DNA from: G963662655 sp963666875
GTDB taxonomy: Bacteria; Cloacimonadota; Cloacimonadia; Cloacimonadales; JAIOQZ01
DNA: 64,000 bases
Direction: 5' to 3'
NCBI GenBank assembly: GCA_963666875.2
Contig: CAXXPU010000002.1
Coordinates: 21,628 to 85,627, forward strand
Notes under the pieces: generated by a model
Seen by the model: only the letters and a program-made list of their open reading frames with translations
Told to the model about the DNA's origin: nothing
The model's database searches: none
Position numbers and translations under genes: made by a program
Part shown: positions 17,053 through 26,261 of the stretch, piece after piece
How positions within the stretch are numbered: position 1 is the first letter of the stretch
How the letters are laid out: every line of letters begins with the position of its first letter

Positions 17053-19218
17053 TTAGAGATATTGATCCAATCCTGACTCCATAATACGCTGACACATCAG
17101 CGCCGCGCTGATCATGGAAAAACGTTTCGCCAGCGCGCCTACATTCACATAACACACAATCGGCAGGGTCCATTCGAGTACCGCCAGGATATACGGTACC
17201 ATATCCGTTTCGAAAATCGTTACCCGGTCGGCATACGAACGCATCAGGCGAATGACCTCCCAGGCCTTGTTCAGGTCGGGATTCTCGTCGCAGTTATGAT
17301 AAGGAACCGCATCGCCGAGATTTCGCTGCGTCCATAGCGCCTTCTCGAACTGCACCAGCCTGATAAGGTCTTCCTCGGTCTCGATGCGATTGAACTCCGT
17401 CTTCACGATCGGCTCGAGCCGCGCGAAATCCGATGTCGCGTTCCGTATCTTAGTTTCTGAAAAATCAATTATATAGATATTTTCCTTTTCGTCCAGAAGA
17501 ATATTCTGCATATTCAGATCGCCGTGGATCGGGCACGAATACCACTGAATTTTCGCGTCGTGATCGTAGTGGTTTGCAAGGAACCAGTAAGGGTTGACCA
17601 GTTTCTCATCCAGCTCCGGGACATAAATCTCCTGCTGCGCGATGTCGATACCGAGTTCCTTCTCCGCTGCATCGAGCAGACCCTTGAACAGCTTCCGCGG
17701 ATCATGGTCGCGGTAGATGAAAATCTCCTCCCATCTCGGCTGCCCATACCAGGGCTTCAGGATCTTCGTGAATACGCGATCGAGGATCTTCATGCTCATA
17801 TCGAGATTCCCGCGCCGGAAGATGTCGGTGAACATAGTCAACTGGCTCTCAGGGCCGTTGATCCCGAGGAAATTGTAGCGCAGACCCGCCCATTCTTCCT
17901 CGTAATGCGCACCCATGATGGTGGTGCTGTTGTTGTGAATGAACGGTTTGACGAATCGCGTACAGCCCTCGACCTCGGAGCGTGTCACTTCCGGAGAACC
18001 CAGTTTCAGCACGGACGGCAGGAGCTTGCGTCCCAGATGGTCGTACCCGATGACACGGTAGGTCTTCGATGTGAAGCCGCCGGTCAATCGCTTGAGCACG
18101 ACGCGGCTGCAATCGCGATAGATACGACGGATGATCACGTCGTTGCGCGGGTCGGCGTCATCCTCCGATTCGTATTCGATTGAGAGTCGCTTCTCGCTGG
18201 CTTCCCGAACGTCTTTCGGTAGAAACACCCACACGACGGCATGTTGTCCTCTGGTCGAAAGCGGAAGCTCCACCATCTCCAGAACGTTGTCCAGTGTCGT
18301 GTTTTGCCTGATCGCCGCCTTGATATCCTCGATCGATTCGAGCCGCGTCTCCAGAAGTTTGATGCCGTGTTTCGGCGGCAAAAGCTTCAGATCATGCAAG
18401 TTCTTGTGCAGTTCCCCACTTTCGGCTGATAGAAATCCCATGAAGAGCGTGGTGTCCAGGAATCCGACGTACGCAATCGTCTCGGCGTGGTCGGTTATAT
18501 GCCTGATATCGCGCAATAGATCCAACAGCGTCACCGGCTGGTCGATACCGATAAGCATATCCGGATTCCCACTGACCTCTACCGCTTTCGAGAGCCAGAC
18601 CTCCGTCTTCTGCGGATCGTTGGTCACCAGGAAATCGGAGGGGAGATCGTCCGGCTTGACGATGAACATCCCGGGCGTGGCGATGAATATACCGGCATTG
18701 AGTTGCGCCTGCTGACGGTTATTGCCCATGGCGCCGGTTCCCATCGCGAAGGTCAGTTCGTCCAGCGTGATTTTCTCCATCGCGTCCCCGTCCCAGATAT
18801 CAATGTTCGACCCGGCTCCGGAGAATTTTCTGGCAGAATACGTGCGATCTCCGACCTGCATACTTTCTTCTCTTCCACAAGTCTTGCAAAGGGCATCCAG
18901 CGCTTCATCGACGGAGGGATACATCGGGAAACGACTTGCGAGTCCCGATATCTCCAGCACCTTCAGGCAGGATTCATCGACTCCGCACAGGGTGATGCCG
19001 CCGCCGTTTGCGTGAAGAACCCGATGGATGGTCAGCAGCGATCGGATTCCGGCGCTGGAGAGGAATTTCACCTGCGTGAAATCGAGCAGCAAACTTTTGT
19101 TGACCGGTGTGAGCGGGGTGATTTCCTCATCGAAAATACCGGCGCCCAGTCCGTCGAAACGACCGATAAGATTGACGACGAGTGTCTCGCCGACGCGTTG
19201 AATGGTGATATTCAGCAT
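17053..19218 (-). CDS. STAS domain - aminoglycoside-phosphotransferase-like kinase fusion
   Basis: A 721-residue protein. Residues 1-112 are a STAS domain of the anti-anti-sigma type; FLSSAGIRSLL places Ser55 at the usually phosphorylated serine. Residues 120-350 are not recognised. Residues 370-721 have an APH/choline-kinase-type fold with LKRLTGGFTSKTY as the nucleotide loop region, the catalytic HGDLNMQNIL (H565-L574) and the metal Asp in IIDFSE (D585). It is likely a soluble kinase or pseudokinase under STAS-mediated protein contact. The following gene is a receiver-phosphoacceptor protein, so a signalling module is inferred. The substrate is unknown; small-molecule and protein targets are both possible. 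Confidence 0.8.
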   Translation of the reverse strand: MLNITIQRVGETLVVNLIGRFDGLGAGIFDEEITPLTPVNKSLLLDFTQVKFLSSAGIRSLLTIHRVLHANGGGITLCGVDESCLKVLEISGLASRFPMYPSVDEALDALCKTCGREESMQVGDRTYSARKFSGAGSNIDIWDGDAMEKITLDELTFAMGTGAMGNNRQQAQLNAGIFIATPGMFIVKPDDLPSDFLVTNDPQKTEVWLSKAVEVSGNPDMLIGIDQPVTLLDLLRDIRHITDHAETIAYVGFLDTTLFMGFLSAESGELHKNLHDLKLLPPKHGIKLLETRLESIEDIKAAIRQNTTLDNVLEMVELPLSTRGQHAVVWVFLPKDVREASEKRLSIEYESEDDADPRNDVIIRRIYRDCSRVVLKRLTGGFTSKTYRVIGYDHLGRKLLPSVLKLGSPEVTRSEVEGCTRFVKPFIHNNSTTIMGAHYEEEWAGLRYNFLGINGPESQLTMFTDIFRRGNLDMSMKILDRVFTKILKPWYGQPRWEEIFIYRDHDPRKLFKGLLDAAEKELGIDIAQQEIYVPELDEKLVNPYWFLANHYDHDAKIQWYSCPIHGDLNMQNILLDEKENIYIIDFSETKIRNATSDFARLEPIVKTEFNRIETEEDLIRLVQFEKALWTQRNLGDAVPYHNCDENPDLNKAWEVIRLMRSYADRVTIFETDMVPYILAVLEWTLPIVCYVNVGALAKRFSMISAALMCQRIMESGLDQYL

Positions 19219-19338
19219 ATTTACCTGCCTCTTGCATGTGTCGGGTCAATATTCCTGCTTCTATCTGTTGACAACGATTGACGGGTTTCGTCATTGTTGC
19301 CTCAATACGATCGCGTAATATCGATAAAGGAGCACAGC

Positions 19339-19725
19339 ATGAATCTGTTCGTCAAGCGATTTCTACTGCTCGTTCTGGGTCTGGTCTCACTCTGGGATGC
19401 CTTTACGACACTCTGGGCAATGCACACGATGCTCGACGGGACCGCCGGATACATCCTCGGTGCGCTGCTGGCGCTTATTACGAGCGTAATCATGCTCCGA
19501 ACCAGCGTGATCGTTTTCGCCGGAATGGAAGACGTTCAGGGATGTATGATGCTCCTCCTCTGGGCGGGAGCATTCCTCTTCGATATGTACACAGCGTATA
19601 TCGTGAACGAAATCTACCTGATACAGCCCCGTGGCGAGATACACCTGATCGTCGCGCTGGCGACGTTGACGATTATCACGACCTTCGCTCCGGCGGCTTA
19701 TTCCTTTATCAAGAAAGCGATCTGA
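19339..19725 (+). CDS. Small integral membrane protein, unknown
   Basis: A 128-residue hydrophobic protein with about four membrane helices (8-30, 36-58, 68-92, 103-123) and a single polar loop. ATG 19339 is chosen because AAGGAG precedes it; the longer frame from 19294 has no ribosome site. No family is recognised. It is divergent from the STAS-kinase gene, and its last 28 bases overlap the 3' end of the convergent HAD gene. The overlap suggests either mutual antisense effects or recent extension of one gene. Confidence 0.7.
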   Translation: MNLFVKRFLLLVLGLVSLWDAFTTLWAMHTMLDGTAGYILGALLALITSVIMLRTSVIVFAGMEDVQGCMMLLLWAGAFLFDMYTAYIVNEIYLIQPRGEIHLIVALATLTIITTFAPAAYSFIKKAI

Positions 19726-20711
19726 TCGAAACGCTCGATCACCCGATCAGCCGAATCCAACTCCCCTTCGAGTCCGAAGCCGTATGCACAGCCGATTGTG
19801 TAGCAACCGCATTCCTTCCCGGAATCAATATCTATGTAGCGATCGCCGACCATGACCGTCCGCAGTGGATTGAAACGCTCTTGCATCTCGCGGATCATGT
19901 CGGACTTCGTTTTGCTAGGACGATCGCCCAGGCACAGGATCGCCTTGAAAAATCTCTCCAGACGAAACCGCTCCACCACCGAATAGAAGTACCCGGCAGG
20001 ACTGTTGCTGACCAGCGCCATCGTGATGCCGCAGTGGTTCAACAACCCGTTCAGCATCGTCTCCACGCCCGGAAACAGGTCGCCCTCACCTGACTCGAGA
20101 AGCTCCCGGATATTGGCTCGTACCAGATTCCGGAGATCGTCTTCGCGATGGTGGGACGTTTCGGGCAGGAAGTGTCGATAAACGGATCCCTTGCCGAGTC
20201 CGAGCCGAGGGATCAATTCTTCGTAGGATGGAACCGAGCGCTCGATCCCTTCTTCGCGATAGACCTGCTCGAACCCGAGCTTCATCGCCTCGTACGTGAA
20301 TCCGTCCGAGCGAACGAGCGTCCCGTCCATATCGAAGATCAACAGCAACTTCGGGGAATCACAACCACGAAGAAACGACTCGGCGACGGCGATATCGTGA
20401 CGCGGATTTTCGACCCCGACCTCGCAAACCATCTTTGATCGGATGTAGTCCTCTATTCCCTCCGGCACGACGTTGTCGATCAACTCCGGTAGATCATGTT
20501 CGCCGCCGATTACGGCGATCGCGGTCTGCGGCATTCGCATCCGGACCAGGATGAAAAAGAGCCGATGCTCGCCGAATCGATCCGGGTGCAGCAAGATGAC
20601 ACTGCCCGTCGTCAGGTAGTCCTCAATCGTCTTGCGCGATTCGCAGCGAACTACGCTCCAGGGCTGTTCGGTCGGCGTGTACTTGATATCCCAGGTCAGA
20701 ATCTGCGCCAT
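19698..20711 (-). CDS. HAD-superfamily phosphatase with extra N-terminal domain
   Basis: A 337-residue protein. Residues about 122-337 form a phosphoglycolate-phosphatase-like HAD domain: motif I DMDGTLVRS, motif II LVSNSP, a motif III Lys in SKTKSD and motif IV MVGDRYIDID. A helical cap lies between motifs I and II. The first 120 residues are not recognised and might bind a ligand. The substrate is unknown. The gene starts two bases after the TGS-uridine-kinase gene and so is probably translated from the same transcript, which hints at nucleotide metabolism. Confidence 0.85.
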   Translation of the reverse strand: MAQILTWDIKYTPTEQPWSVVRCESRKTIEDYLTTGSVILLHPDRFGEHRLFFILVRMRMPQTAIAVIGGEHDLPELIDNVVPEGIEDYIRSKMVCEVGVENPRHDIAVAESFLRGCDSPKLLLIFDMDGTLVRSDGFTYEAMKLGFEQVYREEGIERSVPSYEELIPRLGLGKGSVYRHFLPETSHHREDDLRNLVRANIRELLESGEGDLFPGVETMLNGLLNHCGITMALVSNSPAGYFYSVVERFRLERFFKAILCLGDRPSKTKSDMIREMQERFNPLRTVMVGDRYIDIDSGKECGCYTIGCAYGFGLEGELDSADRVIERFDQIAFLIKE

Positions 20712-20713
20712 GA

Positions 20714-22375
20714 TCAGTACTTGAAAACACTACCGAACGTGAATTCGCGCAGGAGTGAGTTCGTTGGCACCTGGTTGTCCGGGATATCCGCGAAATGCTC
20801 CAGAATGCGCAGAAGCCTTCTCGATTCCAGATACATGGGCGAATACCGGCTGACGCTCTTCAGTTGCGGGATGGCGTGCTTCTTCAGGACACCGAGTTCG
20901 TAGGTCAGCGAGCTGTTGAACATGACATCCGCGTTCTCCTGGAAGGGGAAGATATTCAGATCTTCGCCTTCGCGGATCGCCTCCCATCGCTTGAGCGTGT
21001 CTTCCGCAGTGTAACCGCGGTATTTACTGTCGCGCGTGATGCGCCTGATCTTACGGCAGTCGGTGGTCGGGATGCGGTTGTGCTTGTCGATGTTGAGCTG
21101 GTTCAGCGCGCTGATGTAAATCTTGAATTTGTGTCGCGCCTCGATATGCGGCGTGAGCTGGTCGTTCAGTCCGTGGATGCCTTCGAGCAGCAGGAGGTCG
21201 CCTACGCCCAGTTTGATCTTGTGGTGGCTGCTGACGCGGTCGCCGCTTTGGAAATCGTACTTTGGCAGTTCGACCTCTTCACCCGAAAGAAGCATCTTGA
21301 GGTGATTATTCAGGAGTTCGATATCGATGGCGTTAACCGTCTCGAAATCGTACTCGCCGTTCTCCTTGCGCGGTGTCTGATCGCGCGGCAGGAAGTAGTC
21401 GTCCATACCGATCACGATGGGGTTCAACCCCACGACGCGTAGCTGCACGGAGAGACGTTTTGCGAAGGTGGTCTTGCCGGAGGACGAGGGTCCGGCGATC
21501 AGGATGATTCGCGCCTCCGGTTTCGACCGGATCATGTCCGTGATGCGCACGATTTTCCGTTCGTGCAGCGCTTCCTCGATCTGGATCACCTCGGTTATCG
21601 CGTATTTGTGTACATAGTGATTGAGATCGTAAACATTGTGCATGCGCAGGATGTTGAGCCACTTGTCGTGCTCCTGGTGCGCTTTGTAAAGCTGCTCCGG
21701 GATATGCAGATCGCCGATTATTTCCCATTGACCGGCCTTGGGCAATCGAAGCACGAGACCCGGTGAATAGAAAATGATATCGAAGTTCGTGATCAAACCG
21801 GTGCTGTCGGCAAGCTGGCGGATATAGTAGTCGTGATAAGCGCCGCAGCGGAAAACGGTGATTTCGTTCTTCGTCCATGATTTGAGATTCGCCACCACGT
21901 CTTTCCGACCGGTCTTCGTGAAGAGCGTCAGGGCTTTGACGAGTTCGAATTTCGTCTTCTCGATTCTCATGTCGCGCTTCACGATGCGCTGCATTTCCTT
22001 CTTGAGCGCTTTTGCATCTTCCTCGGTAAGGGTGTGATTACCGAAGACTTCGCAGTAGATTCCATCGGAGATAGAGTGCTCCACCACGAGTTCCGCATTA
22101 TCCCCGTGCAGATTGTGGAACGCCTTCATCATGATGAAGATGGCTGTGTCCTGATAGAGCCGCATTCCCTCGAGCGAATCGTAGGTGATGCAGTCGAGTT
22201 CCGCGTTCTGATTGATCATGTAGTCGAGATTGACATGGGAGTTGTTCACGCGATAAGTGAGCAGGTATTTGTCGTTCAAAGCGCATGCTTCGATTACATC
22301 TTTGACCGGCGTGGGTTCGTTCATTTCGAGATTCGTATGGAACTCCCCGTTTATTTTCACACGTATTTTCAGCAA
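20714..22375 (-). CDS. TGS domain - uridine/nucleoside kinase-like protein
   Basis: A 553-residue fusion. An N-terminal TGS-like ubiquitin-fold domain (about 1-65) and a threonyl-tRNA-synthetase-like second domain (about 70-220) precede a uridine kinase/phosphoribulokinase domain. The latter has P-loop GPSSSGKT (295-302) and the DDYF motif in GMDDYFLPRDQTP. Proteins of this architecture are widespread in anaerobic bacteria and are annotated as nucleoside kinases; the tRNA-synthetase-like part may sense RNA or nucleotides. No tRNA ligase active site is present. It lies upstream of the HAD gene with a two-base gap. Confidence 0.88.
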   Translation of the reverse strand: MLKIRVKINGEFHTNLEMNEPTPVKDVIEACALNDKYLLTYRVNNSHVNLDYMINQNAELDCITYDSLEGMRLYQDTAIFIMMKAFHNLHGDNAELVVEHSISDGIYCEVFGNHTLTEEDAKALKKEMQRIVKRDMRIEKTKFELVKALTLFTKTGRKDVVANLKSWTKNEITVFRCGAYHDYYIRQLADSTGLITNFDIIFYSPGLVLRLPKAGQWEIIGDLHIPEQLYKAHQEHDKWLNILRMHNVYDLNHYVHKYAITEVIQIEEALHERKIVRITDMIRSKPEARIILIAGPSSSGKTTFAKRLSVQLRVVGLNPIVIGMDDYFLPRDQTPRKENGEYDFETVNAIDIELLNNHLKMLLSGEEVELPKYDFQSGDRVSSHHKIKLGVGDLLLLEGIHGLNDQLTPHIEARHKFKIYISALNQLNIDKHNRIPTTDCRKIRRITRDSKYRGYTAEDTLKRWEAIREGEDLNIFPFQENADVMFNSSLTYELGVLKKHAIPQLKSVSRYSPMYLESRRLLRILEHFADIPDNQVPTNSLLREFTFGSVFKY

Positions 22376-22397
22376 TTTACCTCCAGTGGGAAATCCT

Positions 22398-22796
22398 TTA
22401 CAGGTGATAGTTTTCTTTCAGGTGCTCCCGGTTCCATGTCCGGAATATCTCCAGTTCGTCCTGGATCAATTCGAGGGCAAGCACGATGATCGCGAAATCG
22501 TCGAGGAAACCGATACCGGGTGTGTTGTCCGGAATGCCGTCGCTTGGCTCCAGAAGATAAAGTAGCGCGAATGTGACGGCTTGCACCTTTTCCCGAGAAA
22601 TTTCCTTGAAATTGCCGTCCTGATATTCCTGCAGCATCGAAAGTGCTTTTTTCACCTCCGGTTTCAACTCATGTAGTTCTTCCACTTCACCGAGTTCTTC
22701 GGTCACACCTTCGACATTCTTCAGTAAACGCTGGATATCTTCCTCGCTAATTGATTGTGCCTGTTCATGTAACCAGGCCTGATCGATCTGTTCCAT
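22398..22796 (-). CDS. DUF1232 (YkvA-like) protein
   Basis: A 132-residue protein. The C-terminal half carries the DUF1232 signature: FALLYLLEPSDGIPD followed by GFLDDFAIIVLAL. The N-terminal half is acidic and helical. Many family members are short membrane-associated proteins of unknown function; here the hydrophobic segments are weak. It sits 22 bases upstream of the TGS-kinase gene on the same strand, so co-transcription is likely. A plausible Shine-Dalgarno (GGAGG) precedes the ATG. Confidence 0.8.
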   Translation of the reverse strand: MEQIDQAWLHEQAQSISEEDIQRLLKNVEGVTEELGEVEELHELKPEVKKALSMLQEYQDGNFKEISREKVQAVTFALLYLLEPSDGIPDNTPGIGFLDDFAIIVLALELIQDELEIFRTWNREHLKENYHL

Positions 22797-23814
22797 TTTT
22801 CCTCCTTATCGCGGTGTTTTCGCTTAGAATCTACAATATCGGCTCGAGATTGTCAAATTATTTTGTAGTTTTGGGTCGGTTTATGCTTCTACCAGGAACC
22901 TGGATAAACTGAGGTAGTTGATCCTGAAGTGACTTGTAGAATTGGAGCTGAAATGACTGAATGGAAACGCCTGCTGTTACTGAAAATGAAAGTTGAGACC
23001 TGTATTGCTTACGGCCAGGCTGCCGTCCTGAATCTGAACGCACCCGCGGAATCTGTTGTTGAATGTTGTACTGCCACTGATGCGAGCAGCCTGAATACTG
23101 AGCGAGCCCTCAGTTTATCCCTTTATTTGAGCACTGTGAATGACGGTGTGTACTCGATGTTTGTGATCGCAACGAATGTCTACACCGCTGTCAATCACAT
23201 GTCAAGTACCTTGAAAAGCGAATTCGACAGATTGTTTGCAACCGTTGGTTGCGGTGTGTCATCATTATTGACAGTTGTAAATCATTCGTTACAATCGCGT
23301 GCGTTGCGATTGGCGGTCATCGAGGTGATCAATGGTTTTTGCTCCCGGGAGCAACACTCCGGTTTCTGGTTCTTCCCCTGTATATATTCATGCAATGAAA
23401 TCCCGAGTCTGAAACTGAGCCACGGAATGATACAAACCGGCTGTTCTCGTCGCATAGGAAGGTTGTACATAGAGATGGATGAAGTGCTTGCTTCCGGGTA
23501 TTTTCTTATGAGGATGGCCTCGTAATGATCACGAAATCATCTCGCACGAGCAGAAACCTTTCAGTCACCTGCAATCTGATCTGCAATAAAGTCTTTCATA
23601 CACGGGGTTCCGAAATCCCGGATTCATACATTTTTTTCACAAGCGCAGTGTCCCGGAGCAAGCATTCCGGCTGTTCACACCAGCATGACCAACTTCTCCA
23701 CGTTGTCACCAAGAATCTTTGCGAAAATACTAACTCCTTACGTATGCCAAAAAAAACGCAACAAGATAACTGATTCGGTGTTGAACATAGGAAAAAGCTA
23801 CTCCGGGATATTTT
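22797..23814. other. About 1 kb with no convincing gene; partly repeated, possibly decayed
   Basis: No recognisable protein or RNA. One plus-strand frame (22953-23525) is listed separately as weak. A second frame at 23525-23773 overlaps its stop by TAATG and has a Cys/His/Ser-rich translation that looks non-functional. Two stretches resemble each other: around 23345 (GCTCCCGGGAGCAACACTCC) with 23400 (GAAATCCCGAGTCTG), and around 23652 (TCCCGGAGCAAGCATTCCGG) with 23618 (GAAATCCCGGATTC). This suggests an old duplication or decayed coding repeat. Confidence 0.4.
22953..23525 (+). CDS. Doubtful ORF, 190 aa
   Basis: An open frame with a fair ribosome site (GGAG six bases before the ATG). The product is rich in Ser, Thr, Val and Leu with eight scattered cysteines, and has no signal peptide, membrane segment or known motif. 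The opposite strand is broken by stops. It could be a genuine orphan or a chance frame in decayed DNA. The second explanation is slightly preferred because the similar frame that follows is also unrecognisable. Confidence 0.25.
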   Translation: MTEWKRLLLLKMKVETCIAYGQAAVLNLNAPAESVVECCTATDASSLNTERALSLSLYLSTVNDGVYSMFVIATNVYTAVNHMSSTLKSEFDRLFATVGCGVSSLLTVVNHSLQSRALRLAVIEVINGFCSREQHSGFWFFPCIYSCNEIPSLKLSHGMIQTGCSRRIGRLYIEMDEVLASGYFLMRMAS

Positions 23815-24498
23815 ATGAGAAAACTCGATTTTCTGTTACTCATTTGCATTGTTGTATCCGCTATTCTTCTGGCGTCTTGCGAATGCTCCGATGATGATCA
23901 AGACGAATCGGTAAATACGGATGTAATCATCCCGCTTGCTGTCGGTAACGAATGGACCTACCTCTATACCTCCAGTACATACACCGACACGCTCCGCATC
24001 GGGATTACCGGCTCCATGACGCTCGATACCGGCGACCGCGAATCGCGTATCGCATATCTGTGGAGCTGGTTCGACTTCGAGACCGGGCAGTACTCGGACT
24101 TCAGTTGGCTGCGATACAATACCGAAGAGGGCTTTCACTCGGCAGGAGGAATCAGCCCTTCCGACACGCTGCTTCTGGACTATTTACAACTTAAGTATCC
24201 GGTTTCAAAGGGCGAAAGCTGGATTTACCCGGATCTCGAATACGATTACATCGAGGATGAATGGATCGTGAACGACACGCTGGAAGCCTTCTGCACCGCC
24301 GTCGATACCCTCGTCTCCACCCCCGCCGGCGATTTCTCCTGTGTCGAAGTTACCCTGTGCTATCTCGGCACGACGCCCGGTGAGTATTACGTCCAGCGAT
24401 TCTATTACGCTCCCAAAATCGGCTACATTGGGTTCAGGTTGTTTGCTGGGGGCGAAGTCACCGCCAGCCGCCTGTTGATGGATTACAATCTCAGATGA
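23815..24498 (+). CDS. Lipoprotein, unknown function
   Basis: A 227-residue predicted lipoprotein: hydrophobic signal peptide and lipobox LLASC (Cys21) followed by an acidic stretch typical of surface or outer-membrane lipoproteins in this lineage. The mature part starts IPLAVGNEWTYLY, a phrase common in beta-rich hypothetical lipoproteins. No catalytic motif is visible. It is convergent with the SagB-type gene, with six bases between the stops. Confidence 0.75.
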   Translation: MRKLDFLLLICIVVSAILLASCECSDDDQDESVNTDVIIPLAVGNEWTYLYTSSTYTDTLRIGITGSMTLDTGDRESRIAYLWSWFDFETGQYSDFSWLRYNTEEGFHSAGGISPSDTLLLDYLQLKYPVSKGESWIYPDLEYDYIEDEWIVNDTLEAFCTAVDTLVSTPAGDFSCVEVTLCYLGTTPGEYYVQRFYYAPKIGYIGFRLFAGGEVTASRLLMDYNLR

Positions 24499-24504
24499 TC
24501 GCCC

Positions 24505-25521
24505 CTACTTGACCTTCCCCAGCGGCATCACGTAAAGTGGCTCTTCCTCGCGGGTCATCCCCGTGAGAATCTGCAACTGGAGATCGTCGAAAGCCCCGAT
24601 CGCGACCGTTCCCATCCCCATCGATTGTACCTGTAAATACACATTCTCCGCCGAATGCCCCAAGTCCATCGGAACATAGCGCGCACGACCGCGCGAACCG
24701 TATTTCGATGTGGTGCGTTCGTAAACGGCAGACCAGATTATCGACGCAGGAGCGTTCGTTACCCAGTCCTGATCCAGGCAAGCCGTGCCCAGCTCCTCAT
24801 GAAAATCGCCTTCCTTCACCGGATAAAGCATGTGGCCGTCCGGCTCGTAGATGTAAATGCCCGGATCGAGTCCTTGCACGTTCCATGCCGCCAGATAAAG
24901 CTCCAGCGGATACAACGCGCCTGCGGATGGAGCCGTCTTCATACCGCCGCGCAGTTTCTTCGGCGCGTATCTTTTTGTGACGCCATACGCAGCCCAAAGC
25001 AGCTGTGAGACTTCGTTCACGCTCAATGATTCGTCGGTGAATTGCCGTACCGATCTTCTGTTCAGCAGCGCTTCTTCGATAGAGGTTTCGCTGGTGTGTG
25101 AAGGCTCGGGAAGCGCGATGGGATTCTTCAGTTCGTGCGCCTGCGGAAGTACATTGAGCAGCTTCTCGCGATTCGCCTCGATCTTTACCATGACCGTCTT
25201 CCACTCCGGATCGCTCCACAGCGTTTCCAGGTCGGAATCCTCGCTGGGCCATTCATAATCCAGCCAACCCAGTTCAACGCACCGATTCAGACATTCGAAC
25301 GCCTTCTCCTTGTCGCCGGAGAGCGCGAAACAACATGTCGCATCGTACATGATTTCGATGGTCACGTCGTAGGTATCGATACATGCCTCCAGAATACTTG
25401 CGGCTTCCTTGTATTGACCCTCCCGATAGAGTTTCTCGGCTTCGTCGAGTTGAGAATCGAGGTCGGCCGAAGCGAGCAGACCCACGAATACTACGAGAAT
25501 AAGACACCATACTGATTTCAT
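24505..25521 (-). CDS. Secreted SagB-type nitroreductase-fold oxidoreductase
   Basis: A 338-residue protein. ATG 25521 follows GGGAGGTATATC and opens a signal peptide (KSVWCLILVVFVGLLASA). A TPR-like helical region (about 20-120) precedes a flavin nitroreductase domain of the SagB/ThcOx type: RRSVRQFTDE, LLWAAYGVT, APSAGALYPLELYL and the C-terminal YVMPLGK. SagB enzymes with a YcaO partner oxidise azolines in peptide natural products. No cyclodehydratase or precursor peptide is visible nearby, and export of this copy argues for a different, unknown periplasmic substrate. It is divergent from the DksA-like gene. Confidence 0.82.
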   Translation of the reverse strand: MKSVWCLILVVFVGLLASADLDSQLDEAEKLYREGQYKEAASILEACIDTYDVTIEIMYDATCCFALSGDKEKAFECLNRCVELGWLDYEWPSEDSDLETLWSDPEWKTVMVKIEANREKLLNVLPQAHELKNPIALPEPSHTSETSIEEALLNRRSVRQFTDESLSVNEVSQLLWAAYGVTKRYAPKKLRGGMKTAPSAGALYPLELYLAAWNVQGLDPGIYIYEPDGHMLYPVKEGDFHEELGTACLDQDWVTNAPASIIWSAVYERTTSKYGSRGRARYVPMDLGHSAENVYLQVQSMGMGTVAIGAFDDLQLQILTGMTREEEPLYVMPLGKVK

Positions 25522-25741
25522 GATATACCTCCCTGCTGTATGGTAAAAGGGAGGTTTACGGGATGCATTGTCAAGCAATTCAGGAGGATTTTCCATGCTC
25601 GGTATTTGCATCGAAAAAAAAGCTTGCTCTGCAGACCGCGGTAAATATTTCTTGTCCATTACATCGTGACACAGGTACAAACTGAACAGGGTTCAGAAAG
25701 CCGTAACGGAGTAGATTACGACGATACAGGAGATCAACGAG

Positions 25742-26137
25742 ATGGCAGCGAAGACACTGACTGACGAACAACTGCAGCGCTACAAAGAGGTACTCGAGCA
25801 GGAAAAAGAGGATACTCTCCAGGTCATTCGTGATATCGAAAATTTCCAGAAGCGTGGTGCGAAAGAGAACTCGGGAAATCTTTCTTCTTATTCGCTACAT
25901 CAGGCAGACCTCGGCTCCGATACCGAGAGTTCGGAGAAGGAAGTCTATCTTCTCGAAGAAGAACAGCGCAAACTGCGGAAGCTCAATCAATCGTTGAAAC
26001 GGGTCTATGAGAAGAGCTACGGCATCTGTGAGATGTGCGGAGAATATATCGGCGAGAAGCGCCTGAAGATCGTCCCGTACGCCAGCCTCTGCATCGATTG
26101 CAGATCGAAAGAGGAAAAATCTCGAAAAAGACGTTGA
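25742..26137 (+). CDS. DksA/TraR-family zinc-finger protein
   Basis: A 131-residue protein with an N-terminal helical hairpin (about 8-92) and a zinc finger of four cysteines (C96, C99, C117, C120) with the family spacing, in CEMCGEYIGEKRL and LCIDC. DksA proteins bind RNA polymerase through the secondary channel and work with ppGpp. The DxxDxA motif at the coiled-coil tip is not clearly present, so it may be a DksA-like protein with altered activity. It stands alone between divergent and unrelated genes. Confidence 0.88.
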   Translation: MAAKTLTDEQLQRYKEVLEQEKEDTLQVIRDIENFQKRGAKENSGNLSSYSLHQADLGSDTESSEKEVYLLEEEQRKLRKLNQSLKRVYEKSYGICEMCGEYIGEKRLKIVPYASLCIDCRSKEEKSRKRR

Positions 26138-26261
26138 CGAAATAGCAAAATCCGCTCTATTATTTTCTACGAAAATTCTCACATTCGCAAAACCATCTTG
26201 CCCGGATTGAAAATGTCATTATTTTCTAAACTATAGAGACTTCAAACAAGGAGCCTGGAGG

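Noticed and set aside
23525..23773. An 82-codon frame overlapping the stop of the doubtful ORF by TAATG
   Set aside because: The translation is Cys/His/Ser-rich with no hydrophobic core or motif, and the overlap has no ribosome site. It is treated as chance.
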